This document shows positions 53,793-63,860 of a stretch of DNA of 64,000 nt, piece by piece. The notes beneath the pieces were generated by a model. It was not told the origin of the DNA, ran no database searches, and worked only from the letters and a program-made list of their open reading frames with translations. Both the position numbers and the translations under genes were made by a program. Numbering within the stretch: the first letter of the stretch is position 1; the number at the start of each line of letters is the position of its first letter. The stretch is from the NCBI RefSeq assembly GCF_028473745.1, contig NZ_CP101137.1, positions 5,704,001 to 5,768,000 on the forward strand, in the 5' to 3' direction. Source of the DNA: Streptomyces sp. M92 (GTDB taxonomy: Bacteria > Actinomycetota > Actinomycetes > Streptomycetales > Streptomycetaceae).

Positions 53793-54837
53793 GTGCCGGT
53801 AGGTGCGGTACGTTTCCTCGATTGACTTGTGTCCCATCCACTCGGCCACGTCCGTGATCGGTATGCCGTTGCCGAGTGCATTGGACGCGAAGTAGTGCCG
53901 GAAGCCGTACATCCCCATCCCGTCCATCAGCGGCAGCTCGTCGAAGAGCGCATGGACGCGCCGGCGCTCCATCGGCTCGGTGAAGTATCCACTCGGCCCT
54001 CGCAGCAGATAGCCATCCCGCGTAGTGCCGTGCTTCTCCTCATATCGTTCGATTGCCTCCCGCACCGAGCGTGGCAGCGGCACCTCCCGGAACTCCCCCA
54101 CCTTGCGGTGCTTGAGCTTGGCCGGCCGGTGCGTGTTGGAGTGGATCTGCTCATGGACCCGGTACACGTCGTCGGCCACCACGTTGTTGACGTTTACCGC
54201 CCGGGCCTCACCGTTGCGCAGCCCGCACCCCGCCATCATCAGATCTCCATCGCGAGATCGTCACCCGCGACCGCCAGCGCCTGCTTCACATACTCCAGGG
54301 ACGGAATGACCACCCTCTCCCGGACGTACTCCGGCTCCTGCACCCCCTTCACCGGATCGTCCGCCATCGCCCCCTTGTCAAAGGCGTCCCGCAGGATCGT
54401 CTTCAGGATGCGGAATATGTAACCTGGTTCCCTCGGCCGACACCGTCCGCCTCCAATGCATCCAGGAAACGCTCCACCACGAGTGGCGTGACGGTATTCA
54501 GCTTCCGCGAACCCAGGCGCGGGACGATGTGCACGTTGAGGGAGCTACCAACGTGCTCGCCCGTGGAGTACTCGGTCATCTTCCGCTGCCGGGACCGCCA
54601 CTCCTTCGCATACTCCGCCACCGTCTTCTGCCCCAGCTCGCGACGCGCCTCTGCCACAGACGGCGCCGTGCGCTTCGTCTCCGTATAGATCTGCGTCAGG
54701 CGCTCGATCGCATCGTCCTGCGTATCGAAGCCGCCCTCCTCGGACTGCTTTCCCAGCCCGTTCCGGAAACGGATCGTGTACGGATGCGGACACCGGGACG
54801 GCCGGGCACAGCCGCAGTCTTTGAATAACGACCCCAT
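53793..54837 (-). pseudogene. Tyrosine-recombinase integrase, frameshifted and 3' truncated
   Basis: Starts MGSLFKDCGCARPSRCPHPY at 54837, followed by the AP2-like and core-binding domains (KTVAEYAKEWRSRQRKMTEY, LNVHIVPRLGSRKLNTVTPL). A frameshift near 54410 and another near 54240 interrupt it. The catalytic domain then continues AGCGLRNGEARAVNVNNVVA, GMYGFRHYFASNALGNGIPI and VAEWMGHKSIEETYRTYRHL, with the RHY..H..Y residues present. The IS5 insertion removes the last residues. It is probably the integrase of a former actinophage or integrative element; I could not find paired att sites. Confidence 0.85.
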
Positions 54838-55563
54838 CCCCCGGGCGAGCTGACGAGCCAAGAGACGCAACCTCCAAACGAGAGCCGGACATCCGCGCCC
54901 AGGCCCCGCCACGGCGGCCGTCAGGTCAGCAAGTCAGGACGCTCCCGCGCCCGATGCTGACCATTTGCTGACCTGAGCGGCTCTATCATGCCTCTGACCT
55001 GCACAAATGTTCAGATAGTAGATCTTGACTTGAACATGTCGTACGCCGTGGGCCCTCCGTCGAGCAGTGGGTCGCCGGCTGCGCCGTCTCGATCTCGCCC
55101 GCGGTCGGCCGGTCGATCAGCATCGGGATGCGGCGCCGCCCGTGCATCTGCGCGCCGCGACGGTGAGCCTCTTACTGATCACGGCGCCGAGCGGGAACTT
55201 GTCGACGGCGCCCGCGGAGACGATGCTTCGCGAGACGGTGTAGGCCGTCGCGATGGGGGTGGTCACCGACGCCTTGACAGGTGCTCAGGTCCTGGCCCGG
55301 GGCAGCGCCATGCGGCAGTCCGTCCCGACCGAAAGGCGACCGTGCCCCCGGCGCCCCATGACCAGGCGCGGGGGCGGGCGGCACCGCCCGCGGCGACTGG
55401 CCGGTCGTATCGCCTCTGCGGTCGGGTGAGAGGGCGCGCAGACACTCCCCGAGTGGAGCTTTCGGCCACAGCTCACGGTCGCCGGAGTGCGCCGGTGCGC
55501 AAGCCCGGCGCCGATGTCTGCCGTCTGCCGTCGGCCGGAACAGGGCAAGCCGGCAGTCCAGGC
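54838..55563. other. 726-bp stretch without an assignable gene
   Basis: Around 55030 the base composition changes sharply from mixed to very G/C-rich, suggesting a junction. A minus-strand stretch near 55130-55260 (PPIATAYTVSRSIVSAGAVD) looks like a protein fragment but cannot be named. This is where an attachment site for the broken integrase might lie; none was identified. Confidence 0.4.
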
Positions 55564-55749
55564 CTACAGGGTGCTGGGCGGCGTCTTCGGCTCGAACACG
55601 TTCTGCGGCGCACTCGGCGGGTTGGCGGCTGCCTGGGGCAGTACCTGTGCCAGATCGCGGTGTATCCGGTCGGCTTCGCCGCGGACCTGGACGGGAATGT
55701 CGCCGCGTTCGGCGACGAGGCGGTCGTAGACGGGAGTCTGCTGGAACAC
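55564..55749 (-). CDS. Small hypothetical protein
   Basis: 61 residues from GTG 55749 (AAGGGAAG upstream): MFQQTPVYDRLVAERGDIPV QVRGEADRIHRDLAQVLPQA, then a Pro/Ala-rich end. Codon usage has the expected G/C third positions and the amphipathic helix looks real. I have no family name for it; a compact soluble protein. Confidence 0.55.
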   Translation of the reverse strand: MFQQTPVYDRLVAERGDIPVQVRGEADRIHRDLAQVLPQAAANPPSAPQNVFEPKTPPSTL

Positions 55750-56530
55750 GGTGGGGCTGCTTCCCTTCAGCGGGCGGTTCGCCGGACTTGAGCAGCCTAC
55801 GGGTCCGGCCCCGCGGACGGTCCCACCGGGCCGCTCGAGGGTTGCGGGATGGCAGGGGCCGTAACCGCCTGGGGGCTACGGCCGGGACCGTAACCCTCAG
55901 GCGCCGTCTCCGTGCGTTCACTCGGTGTGCCCCGGGGGGCGCGCCCAGCCCACCGTCTGCTTGGTGCCTCTCTCCTGTCGCGGTGTCCCGCTCGACGGGG
56001 CAGAGCACACGCTCGTCGGCACCAGGGAGCACGGGGTGTCGGGACGGCGCTGGCCCCACGACGGCTGTCATGACCTGGTGCCGGTCGCCCAGTTGCTGGC
56101 TCTGATCGAGGGCCGGGCCCAGGCCCATGACCAGGACTCCAGCGACACCCCCGACGCGGAGGTCACCTGCTCCGGCACAGCTGACGGCCCCTCCCCCCTC
56201 GGCCTTCACCGCCACTGCCGTCGACGCCCGGGAGGGCACTGTGCTGTCCGCGCGGACGGTTGGCCCCTCCGCCTGCACCGGGCGTCGCGCCCCGGACGAC
56301 GCGTCTGTGGTCCCGCCGGAGGTGACTGGCCACGTGGCCGGTGCCTGGCTCATGCCGGACGGCCGCCGCGCGCGGGGGCTGTTCGTTGTCCTGCACAGCG
56401 GTGGACACGCAGCCGCGGCTGGGTCCAGCTCTTGGCTGGGTCCAGCCAAGAGCTGGGAGCCGACCCTGCGCCCGATTCACGACACCGAGCGCCGCTGACC
56501 TGGACGGAGCCGATCAGCGCCGGTGGATTG
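55750..56530. other. 781-bp stretch without a confident gene
   Basis: On the minus strand GVLVMGLGPALDQSQQLGDR and HQVMTAVVGPAPSRHPVLPG, and on the plus strand SVVPPEVTGHVAGAWLMPDG, look like pieces of small Rv1733c-like membrane proteins, but no continuous frame joins them. Possibly a decayed gene. Confidence 0.35.
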
Positions 56531-57745
56531 TCACAGGTAGCGGCGAATGGGCTGGACAGCGTACTCGCGGGCGCGTTGGAGCAGGGAGCGTCTCTTCCAG
56601 CGGCCCCCACTCATGGATCGGCTTTCCGCCATGTCGGCGTCGAAGTGGGAGTCGAGGGTCGCGGTGAACCCTTCGTCCAGGACGGCGAGCATGACTTCCT
56701 CGTCATGGGCGAGCGAGCGCCGATTGAAGTTGGTCGAGCCGACGAGAGCCGCCGTGCGGTCCACGGTGATGACCTTGGCGTGCATCATCGTCGGCTGGTA
56801 CTGGTGGAGTTTCACCCCGCACGCGAGCAGATCCTCGTAATGATGCTGCCCGGCCAGCTGGCAGACCCGCTTGTCGGTGTGCGGGCCGGGCAGCAGGATC
56901 TCCACCTCCACGCCCCGTCGTGCGGCGGCGCACAGCAGCTCGACGAAGTAGGTGTCCGGGGAGAAGTAGGCGGTGGCCAGCCGGAAGCGCTCCTCGGCCG
57001 ACTCGATCATGACCCGGATCAGGGTCTGCATGTCCTGCCAGCCGAAACTGGCCGAGCCGCGCACCACCTGCACCACGGCGTCGCCCTGCGGGCGATGGCC
57101 GGTGAACCGGTCACGATCGTCGAAGAGCTCGTCGTGGCACTCGGCCCAGTTCTGCGCGAACGCCGCCGCGATGCCGTCCACGGCCGGACCGCGCACCTGC
57201 ACATGAGTGTCCCGCCACTCACGCGGATTGCGGGCGTCCCCACACCACTCCTCGGCGATGCCGACGCCGCCGGTGAACGCCACCTGCTCGTCCACGACCA
57301 GCACCTTGCGGTGGCAGCGGTGGTTCTGCTTGAGGGGCGACAGATACAGCGGCTTGCGGAACCAGGCCACCTGTACGCCTGCCCGGTCCATCTCCTCCAG
57401 CAGGTCCTTGTCGATCAGCCGGCTGCCGAAACCGTCCAGCAGCAGCCGCACCCTGACCCCGTCCCGGGCCCGTTGCGCCAGTGCGTGCGCGAACTCGCGG
57501 GCTATGGCGCCCTTCCAGTAGACGAAGGTCATCATGTCCACCGTGTGCTCGGCGGAGCGGATGGTGTCGAGCATGGCCGGGAAGATCTCGTCGCCGTTAC
57601 GGAGGGCGACCAGCGCGTTCCCTTCGGTGGCCGCGATGCCGATCAGACGCTCCAGACGGCGCCGTACGCGTGCCGCCCGCTCACCGACGGCCCTGCCTCC
57701 CCGCGTGCCGTCCGCGGTATCCGGTATGTACTGGATGGCGGTCAT
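56531..57745 (-). CDS. Phospholipase-D-family enzyme (cardiolipin-synthase-like)
   Basis: A 404-residue protein with both HKD catalytic motifs: HRKVLVVDEQVAFTGGVGI and HAKVITVDRTAALVGSTNFN. GNALVALRNGDEIFPAMLDT and VDMMTFVYWKGAIAREFAHA at the front, and NWAECHDELFDD between them, match the ClsA/YwjE-like group. No N-terminal membrane helices, so it is a soluble or peripheral type. ATG 57745 with GGAGAGGA upstream. It would form or cleave phosphodiester bonds of phospholipids. Confidence 0.92.
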   Translation of the reverse strand: MTAIQYIPDTADGTRGGRAVGERAARVRRRLERLIGIAATEGNALVALRNGDEIFPAMLDTIRSAEHTVDMMTFVYWKGAIAREFAHALAQRARDGVRVRLLLDGFGSRLIDKDLLEEMDRAGVQVAWFRKPLYLSPLKQNHRCHRKVLVVDEQVAFTGGVGIAEEWCGDARNPREWRDTHVQVRGPAVDGIAAAFAQNWAECHDELFDDRDRFTGHRPQGDAVVQVVRGSASFGWQDMQTLIRVMIESAEERFRLATAYFSPDTYFVELLCAAARRGVEVEILLPGPHTDKRVCQLAGQHHYEDLLACGVKLHQYQPTMMHAKVITVDRTAALVGSTNFNRRSLAHDEEVMLAVLDEGFTATLDSHFDADMAESRSMSGGRWKRRSLLQRAREYAVQPIRRYL

Positions 57746-57964
57746 TCCTCTCCTTCCGTGCCCGACGAGAGGCGGAAGCACCTGCCGGGACAGGCCGTCA
57801 CCGGCTCGGGCCCCCGTCGTGCCCGGCGGCTTCAGCCGGAGGAACCCGATGGCGTGGGCCGCGGCCGACGACCTACGGCACTTCCGGCAGCCGCCGCCGG
57901 GGATGGTTCACCCGCTGGCGACCGACCGTTCTCGGCGTGTGCTCACTTTCCTCCAGTGCCCATG

Positions 57965-58387
57965 TCAGTCGAAGTCGGCCGAGGTGGCTGACGGACAGAA
58001 ACAGGCAGTCACCGACTTGCCGTGAGGGCACGGACGCACTTCCCAGGCATCGGCCAGAGAGTCGACGAGGAACATGCCGCGTCCGCCGAGACGGTCACGG
58101 CTGGGCTCGCGTGGACTGGGCAGGGCGACACTGTCGTCGTGCACGGTGATGTGCAGGCACTGACCGTCCCAGGCCAGCACGAGACGAGCGGTGGAGTGCG
58201 CGTGGATGTGCGCGTTGGTGACCAGTTCGGAGACGGTAAGCAGGACGTCGTCCACCGTCCGCGAGAGGCTGTCCGACCAGCCGAGGGCCTTCAGATGCTC
58301 GCGTGCCCAGTCGCGTGCCGCCTTCGGCTCGGTATCCACGGGCAGCGAGCGCGCCCAGCCCACCGCCCGCACTGACGACTCGTCCAC
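57965..58387 (-). CDS. RsbW-like ATP-binding protein (anti-sigma kinase family)
   Basis: A 140-residue GHKL ATPase. DDVLLTVSELVTNAHIHAHS is the N box, LHITVHDDSVALPSP the G1 box and RLGGRGMFLVDSLADAWEV the G2 box, as in the HATPase_c_2 proteins abundant in Streptomyces. GTG 58387 with GGGAGG seven bases upstream is preferred to the long frame to 58495. It may phosphorylate a STAS-domain antagonist or bind a sigma factor; no partner is adjacent. Confidence 0.9.
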   Translation of the reverse strand: MDESSVRAVGWARSLPVDTEPKAARDWAREHLKALGWSDSLSRTVDDVLLTVSELVTNAHIHAHSTARLVLAWDGQCLHITVHDDSVALPSPREPSRDRLGGRGMFLVDSLADAWEVRPCPHGKSVTACFCPSATSADFD

Positions 58388-59031
58388 TGTCGATCCTCCC
58401 TGCCCGCGCTCGCCAAGCACAGACGACTGCCACACCTTCGTACCGGGTCCTACTGCCACGCCTTCCCCCATTCGGCAGCGGCATGGCCGACCCAAGGCCC
58501 ACGCGTGCCTTCTTCTCCTCGGTGAGGAAATGGACTCCGCCTTGAGCGCCTGTGCGTCAGGCGGGGCCCGGCACGCCGCTCACACGGTGTGCACCTCCAG
58601 GGGGTACACACGGTGGACGCCCCAGCACCCTCGGTCCGAGCCGGCTTGACGCACGTGTGGTCCCCTGCGAGGTGCGACGGCCCCTCAGCCGCGGTAAGGG
58701 AATGCAGTAGTTCCGTGCGCTGCCCCGGCAGGAACACGGAGGTCCCCCCGCAGGCGTGGGGGACGGCGCAGCCAGCTCTCGGAGCCACTGCGACGTCGGC
58801 GGTGGACTGCTCGCGTCGACGACGGCCGCCACGTCCCTCCGACACGGTGTCCACCCGCACGTGCGGCCCCCCTTGCCTCGGACGTGCCCGGCCTCCGGTG
58901 AGGGGCGGTCGGGACGGTGGCACTGAACGCGCGTCACCCGGCGGTCGCAGCGCGCCTCCTTGCGCACACGCTCCAGCAGGGCCTCCGGCAGTACGGCCGT
59001 GCCGCATTCCAGCGAGTACAAGGGCGTGTCA
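58388..59031. other. 644-bp stretch without a gene
   Basis: No frame is convincingly coding. A minus-strand piece near 58910-59021 (LECGTAVLPEALLERVRKEA) looks protein-like and may be a gene tail or head, but it dissolves downstream. Confidence 0.4.
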
Positions 59032-59199
59032 GGACTGCTGAGGGAGGAGCATGAAGCTGTGGTTGAAGGACGGAGCCGGGCGTGAGGCGGGGTTCTCCAG
59101 CGTGCGGATCAGGTCGATGGTCCGTACTTCCAGACCGGCGTGCTCGGTGCGGAAGCGGAACATCGACCCGTCGCCGGACCGCTGAAGCACAAGGGCCCA
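59032..59199 (-). pseudogene. Unidentified C-terminal protein fragment
   Basis: A minus frame reads DGSMFRFRTEHAGLEVRTID LIRTLENPASRPAPSFNHSF and stops near 59032. It looks like the true C-terminus of some protein and follows the amine-oxidase remnant in another frame. Not identified. Confidence 0.35.
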
Positions 59200-59690
59200 G
59201 CCCACTCGTCACGCACCGGGTCCAGCGCGGAGCACAGGATGGCGGCTGCGGAGGTGTCCCAGCGGGCTCGGGGAACGCCGAACGACCGGTTCACGCGCCG
59301 GGGCGCACGGGCGTAGTCGGCAGGCCGCACACGGATGCTGTTGGCATGGAACCAGGTGCGGCTCGCAGGATTTCCCCAGGCGTCGATGTCGACGTAGTGC
59401 AACCGGCGCCTCTTCGAGCCGAACTGGTCGGTCGGCTCCGTCATCAGGGGCTGGCGGCCGGGGTCCGCATGGCGCCCGCTTCGGCGTACCGGCGCGGGTC
59501 GGCGAAGGGCTGCTCGGCGCGTTCGTGGCCACCGGCTCGGAAGGTCTTGACGCGTCCGCCCGCCCGGTTGCCGTCGGCTGTCAGCACCGTCACTCGGTGG
59601 CCTGACTCCTTCAGCAGCCAGGCCGTCAACGGTCCGGCCGGACCGGCGCCGATGACCAGGACGTTCTCGGGCCACGCCCGTCGCTGGACC
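59200..59690 (-). pseudogene. Flavin amine-oxidase remnant
   Basis: The minus strand starts with a dinucleotide-binding motif, NVLVIGAGPAGPLTAWLLKE and GNRAGGRVKTFRAGG (expected GRVxT), as in flavin monoamine/L-amino-acid oxidases. After a frameshift near 59460 it continues EPTDQFGSKRRRLHYVDIDA and SIRVRPADYARAPRRVNRSF. The C-terminal two thirds are absent. Confidence 0.7.
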
Positions 59691-60117
59691 GGCCGTCCCG
59701 TCTGCAGGACGCGTTGATGGCCGGGGACGAGGGGGTGATCATCGGAATCCGGTACTGCCGACCGCCGCCGCCAAGCTCCTCCGCGACAGACCGCCGTCGC
59801 AACGCACCACCGTGTGCTCTTCAGTCGTGGCAGTCCTCGCACCGGTGGCCGTGACCCGGCGTTCGCCTCTCGCTCCGACGTTGACTCGAACGAGCCAAGA
59901 CGGTGGCGAGGCTGGCGTCTCCGCAGGTCCGCCGCCATGAACGACTCGGACACCCGAAGGGATGAACACTGATCGAACTCCGTCTGCCGCCCGGGGCGGT
60001 ACCCCACACTGCGACATACGTGTTCACGTCCGGGTTCTCCGGCAGGCCCGCGCGGCGCATCACCCATGCGGTGCCGACGTGGCCCGGTGGGAGCACGGGG
60101 AGACGGAAGGGGGAAGG
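59691..60117. other. 427-bp stretch before the channel gene
   Basis: No gene or clear regulatory element recognised; the open frame that runs into the channel gene from 59962 has no ribosome site and unlikely composition. Confidence 0.4.
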
Positions 60118-62016
60118 GTGGCGCAGCGGCGGACTCCGTTCGGTGACAGAGCCCGTTACTGGTTCGACAGCACTCTGGCCCGCGGCGCCGCCGCTCTCGT
60201 CGGCTGGATGGCGCTGCTGTGTCTGGCCGTCGTCGTGCCGACCAGTGCGGTGCTGGTGTGGACCGACCCTGATGCCCCGCCGTCCCTGGCGGAGCGCCTG
60301 GCGGAGGTATGGCGTCTCACCGGGGAGACACTGCGGCTGGGCGGTGCGAGCGGTACGCCGCTGCGGGCGATGATGTCGGTGCTGCTCGCTCTGGTCACTC
60401 TGCTGTACGTCTCCACGCTCGTCGGCCTGATCACGACGGCGCTCACCGAACGGCTCACCGCGTTGCGGCGGGGCCGTTCCACCGTGCTCGAACAGGGGCA
60501 CGCCGTGGTCCTGGGATGGTCGGAGCAGGTTTTCACGGTGGTGAGCGAGCTGGTGGCCGCCAACGCCAACCAGCGCGGCGCGGCGGTTGTGGTGCTGGCC
60601 GACCGGGACAAGACCGTCATGGAGGAGGCCCTGGGTACAAAACTGGGCTCCTTCGGCCGTACGCGGCTGATCTGCCGCAGCGGCCCCACCACCGACCCGG
60701 CCGTGTTGCCGTTGACCAGCCCGGTTGCGGCCGGTGTCGTGCTGGTCCTGCCCCCTGACGGGCTCGACGCCGACGCGGAGGTGGTGAAGACGCTGCTGGC
60801 GCTCCGAGCCGCGCTGGCCGGGGCGGAGCCGTGTCCGCCCGTCGTCGCCGCCGTCCGGGACGACCAGTACCGCCTGGCAGCCCGTCTCGCCGCCGGGCCT
60901 GGCGGCGTCGTCCTGGAGAGCGACACCGTCACCGCGCGGCTGATCGTCCAGGCCGCCCGCCGCCCCGGGATCTCCCTCGTCCATCAGGAACTCCTCGACT
61001 TCGCCGGAGACGAGTTCTATTTGATCAGCGAGCCGGCCCTGACCGGCCGCCCGTTCGGCGACGTTCTCCTGTCCTACTCGACGTCGAGCGTCGTCGGGCT
61101 GATGCGAGGCGGCGCCCCTCTGCTCAACCCGCCGCCGGAGACGCCGATCGCCCGGGAGGACCTGCTCGTCGTCATCACCCGCGACGACGACACGTCCTGG
61201 CTGGAGGACTGTGCGGGGTTGGCCGAGAAGGCCGCGATGGCCTCCCGCCCTTCGCCGCCCGCGCCGGCGGAGCGGATTCTCTTACTGGGCTGGAACCGCC
61301 GAGCGCCACTCATGATCGACCAGTTGCACCGAAGCGCCCGGCCCGGTTCAGTCGTCGACGTGGTGGCGGAACGGGGCGAAGCGACGATCCGCCAGGTGAG
61401 CGAGGCTGACGCGGACAGCGGGAACGGCCTGAGCCTGGCACTGCACCACGGGGACATCACCCGCCCCGAGACCCTGCGGCGCCTGGACGTCCACTCCTAC
61501 GACAGCGTGATCGTGCTCGGCCGGGACCCCGTCCCGGGACACTCGCCGGACGATCCCGACAATCGCACGCTCGTCACCCTTCTGCTGCTGCGCCAACTGG
61601 AAGAGGCGACCGGGCGTGAGCTTCCGGTCGTCACCGAGCTGATCGACGATCGTAACCGGGCACTGGCCCCGATCAGCCCCGCGGCCGACGTGATCATCAG
61701 CGGCAAGCTCATCGGCCTGCTCATGTCCCAGATTTCCCAGAACCGGCACCTGGCAGCGGTGTTCGAGGAACTGTTCTCCGCCGAAGGCGCCGGGGTCCGC
61801 CTGCGGCCGGCGACTGAGTACGTGCTGCCGGGGAGTGAGACGTTCTTCGCCACGGTCGTGGCCGCGGCACGCCGTCGCGGCGAGTGCGCCATCGGATACC
61901 GCAGCCGCGACGACTCGTCGACGAGCCCCCGCTACGGCGTGCGGATCAATCCGCCCAAACGCGAGCGGCGCCGGTGGACGGCCGAGGACGAGGTGGTCGT
62001 CATCGGCAAGGACTGA
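60118..62016 (+). CDS. CASTOR/POLLUX-type ion channel protein with two RCK-like domains
   Basis: A 632-residue protein. GTG 60118 lies behind GGAAGGGGG. Two transmembrane helices flank a pore-like segment (AALVGWMALLCLAVVVPTSA ~22-41 and MSVLLALVTLLYVSTLVGLI ~86-105). Then come two Rossmann-type regulatory domains: HAVVLGWSEQVFTVVSELVA (~126) and RILLLGWNRRAPLMIDQLHR (~386). This order matches bacterial homologues of plant CASTOR/POLLUX/DMI1. It probably forms a Ca2+/K+-gated cation channel in the membrane. The C-terminus (~600-632) is polar. No neighbours suggest an operon. Confidence 0.85.
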   Translation: MAQRRTPFGDRARYWFDSTLARGAAALVGWMALLCLAVVVPTSAVLVWTDPDAPPSLAERLAEVWRLTGETLRLGGASGTPLRAMMSVLLALVTLLYVSTLVGLITTALTERLTALRRGRSTVLEQGHAVVLGWSEQVFTVVSELVAANANQRGAAVVVLADRDKTVMEEALGTKLGSFGRTRLICRSGPTTDPAVLPLTSPVAAGVVLVLPPDGLDADAEVVKTLLALRAALAGAEPCPPVVAAVRDDQYRLAARLAAGPGGVVLESDTVTARLIVQAARRPGISLVHQELLDFAGDEFYLISEPALTGRPFGDVLLSYSTSSVVGLMRGGAPLLNPPPETPIAREDLLVVITRDDDTSWLEDCAGLAEKAAMASRPSPPAPAERILLLGWNRRAPLMIDQLHRSARPGSVVDVVAERGEATIRQVSEADADSGNGLSLALHHGDITRPETLRRLDVHSYDSVIVLGRDPVPGHSPDDPDNRTLVTLLLLRQLEEATGRELPVVTELIDDRNRALAPISPAADVIISGKLIGLLMSQISQNRHLAAVFEELFSAEGAGVRLRPATEYVLPGSETFFATVVAAARRRGECAIGYRSRDDSSTSPRYGVRINPPKRERRRWTAEDEVVVIGKD

Positions 62017-62114
62017 CGGAGAGATGGAGCAGGGGGCACTGTCGCTCTCGACCCCACTTCGCCACTCGCGAAGGGTCAGCCCGGATCACCCGTTACGAGG
62101 CCGGCACCCGCGTC

Positions 62115-62648
62115 CTATTCCTGATACTGCGTCAGGTCGATCCCGAACACCTTCAGGTCGTAGCCGTGGACGGGGTGCTGTACGGCAGCTTCCGCCTGCA
62201 TGCCAAGCTTGTCGACCACTGCCGCGGAGGCACTGTCACCCGTGCGCAGTACGGCGACCACCCGCTCGAGACCGCGGTCCTGCAAGGCAAACTCCAAAGC
62301 GGCGTGCGCCGCTTCGGAGGCATACCCCTGCCCCCAGAACACGCGCCCGAGCCGCCAGCCGACCGCGACCTGACCGGCCACCTCGTCCGGTTCAGCGGCC
62401 ACGGTCAGGCCCACCGCGCCCGCCAGTTCACCGGATCCCAGAAGCTCGACCGCGAACACCCCGAATCCTTCGTCGTCCCACTCCTCCTCCCACGCCTCGA
62501 TGTCCCCGGCGGTCTGCCCCGTCGAGCGCGGCCTGCCGTCACCGATGTTCCGCATGACCGCCGGATCGGCATGGATCTCGGACAGGGGGACGAGGTCGTC
62601 CTCCAGCCAGCGGCGCAGAAGGAGACGGGGCGTGCGGATCTCGGTCAT
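62115..62648 (-). CDS. GNAT N-acetyltransferase (RimJ/RimL-like)
   Basis: A 177-residue acetyltransferase. EIRTPRLLLRRWLEDDLVPL starts the fold, VAVGWRLGRVFWGQGYASEA holds the acetyl-CoA pyrophosphate loop (GQGYA) and AVLRTGDSASAAVVDKLGM the family C-terminal motif of the Acetyltransf_3 group. ATG 62648 follows CAGGATGGGGG. Substrate unknown, probably an amino group on a small molecule or protein N-terminus. Confidence 0.9.
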   Translation of the reverse strand: MTEIRTPRLLLRRWLEDDLVPLSEIHADPAVMRNIGDGRPRSTGQTAGDIEAWEEEWDDEGFGVFAVELLGSGELAGAVGLTVAAEPDEVAGQVAVGWRLGRVFWGQGYASEAAHAALEFALQDRGLERVVAVLRTGDSASAAVVDKLGMQAEAAVQHPVHGYDLKVFGIDLTQYQE

Positions 62649-62806
62649 GCCCCCATCCTGCCGATGCGGCGCCTGGGGCGCGAACCAGCGGCATCGTAGC
62701 CAGGTCAGCGTGGCGATCCGGCTGACTGACAACTGGCCCCTACTGGTGCGCCGGGAGACCTCCGGTGAGGGAGCGCGGAGCCCTCGGCCCCTTCCGGACG
62801 CGTAGC

Positions 62807-63292
62807 ATGCTCCATGTGCAATCGAGTATTCCGTCCGTACGCGGCGAGACCTTCGTACGCCGGGCGGTCGCCCGGGACGCCAAGCGGCTCACGCGGCTCG
62901 TGCGCGGCTCGCGCGCCTATGAGGGGCAGTACGCGGCGATGGTCTCCGGCTACCGTGTCGGACCCGACTACATCGAGAACCACCGGGTCTTCGTAGCGGT
63001 CGAGGACGTCACGGGACGGGTGGTCGGGTTCTATGCGCTGCTCCTCGTGCCGCCAGAGCTGGACCTGCTTTTCGTACAGGACGGTACGCAGGGCCGCGGC
63101 ATCGGGCGGCTGCTTGTTGATCACATGAAGACCCAGGCGCGCGCTGCAGGGCTGGACCGTGTACGGGTGGTGTCGCATCCTCCGGCCGAGGGTTTCTACC
63201 GCAGTGTGGGCGCCCTGCCCACCGGAACCGCCTCCGCGAACCCGCCCGCGGTGGCATGGGACCGGCCCGAGCTGGAATTCCTGATCCCGTAA
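62807..63292 (+). CDS. GNAT N-acetyltransferase
   Basis: About 161 residues. GETFVRRAVARDAKRLTRLV begins the fold and LLFVQDGTQGRGIGRLLVDH is the acetyl-CoA loop (QGRGIG) with the following helix; VRVVSHPPAEGFYRSVGAL fits motif B. Starts are ambiguous (ATG 62765, ATG 62807 or GTG 62816) and none has a strong ribosome site. Divergent from the other GNAT gene; both are intact. Confidence 0.85.
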   Translation: MLHVQSSIPSVRGETFVRRAVARDAKRLTRLVRGSRAYEGQYAAMVSGYRVGPDYIENHRVFVAVEDVTGRVVGFYALLLVPPELDLLFVQDGTQGRGIGRLLVDHMKTQARAAGLDRVRVVSHPPAEGFYRSVGALPTGTASANPPAVAWDRPELEFLIP

Positions 63293-63596
63293 CTGGCGAC
63301 TTGCCCCCGTCGCCGTACGCGACTCGCCCCCCTCACGTCATCGATGCCTCCGCGCATCGCCCGTAACGCGGAGCGTGCACGGTGTGGGCTCGGCCGCATG
63401 GTTCGAGAGCTCCCTGACGGGCGTGGTCGGGCCTGACCGGGACAGCGGGGGCCGCGCTCTCGGTCGGTGGCTGGCGGAGTCCGGTCCCCCGCACAGGTGC
63501 ACGTCCTCGCAGTGCGGCCTCGGCTCCCCTGTCGGCCACAGCAAGGGCCCACCGACCGAGCCGGCCCTGACCGATGACGCCCCGCACGCGGATGCG
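63293..63596. other. 304-bp stretch without a gene
   Basis: No protein-like frame, RNA gene or clear repeat seen. Confidence 0.4.
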
Positions 63597-63860
63597 GCCG
63601 CAACGACGGCTACACCCTCGATCGCGAGATCGAAGACATCAGCGCTCGATCCCGGACGTCGGCGGATCGGCGTCGCTGTTCGGCTCGTCTTCCGGACCGG
63701 TCCTCGCCCTGCGGGCGGCCGCCGCCGGATTGAGCATCACCCGCCCGGCCCTCTACGAGTCGCCGTTCGTGGTCGCCGAAGGAGAGGCGGGGCCACCCAG
63801 GGATCTGGGGCAGCTCACCACATTGCTCGAGGACGGGCGGCACAGCAGCGCGCCGTCGGT
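63597..63860 (+). pseudogene. Alpha/beta hydrolase remnant
   Basis: The plus strand reads GYTLDREIEDISA, then after a shift near 63647 DVGGSASLFGSSSGPVLALR, AAAAGLSITRPALYESPFVV and PPRDLGQLTTLLEDGR. This is the nucleophile elbow (GSSSG) region of alpha/beta hydrolases of the EIED-type. The N-terminus is missing, and the sequence dissolves after about 63860. The last 140 bases of the window hold nothing recognisable. Confidence 0.7.

Noticed and set aside
54838..55040. Attachment site of the broken integrase
   Set aside because: The composition change is suggestive, but no tRNA 3' end or paired repeat could be found in the window.
55925..57991. A 688-codon plus-strand open frame opposite the phospholipase-D gene
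   Set aside because: No protein-like sequence; the minus strand carries both HKD motifs, so this is a composition shadow.
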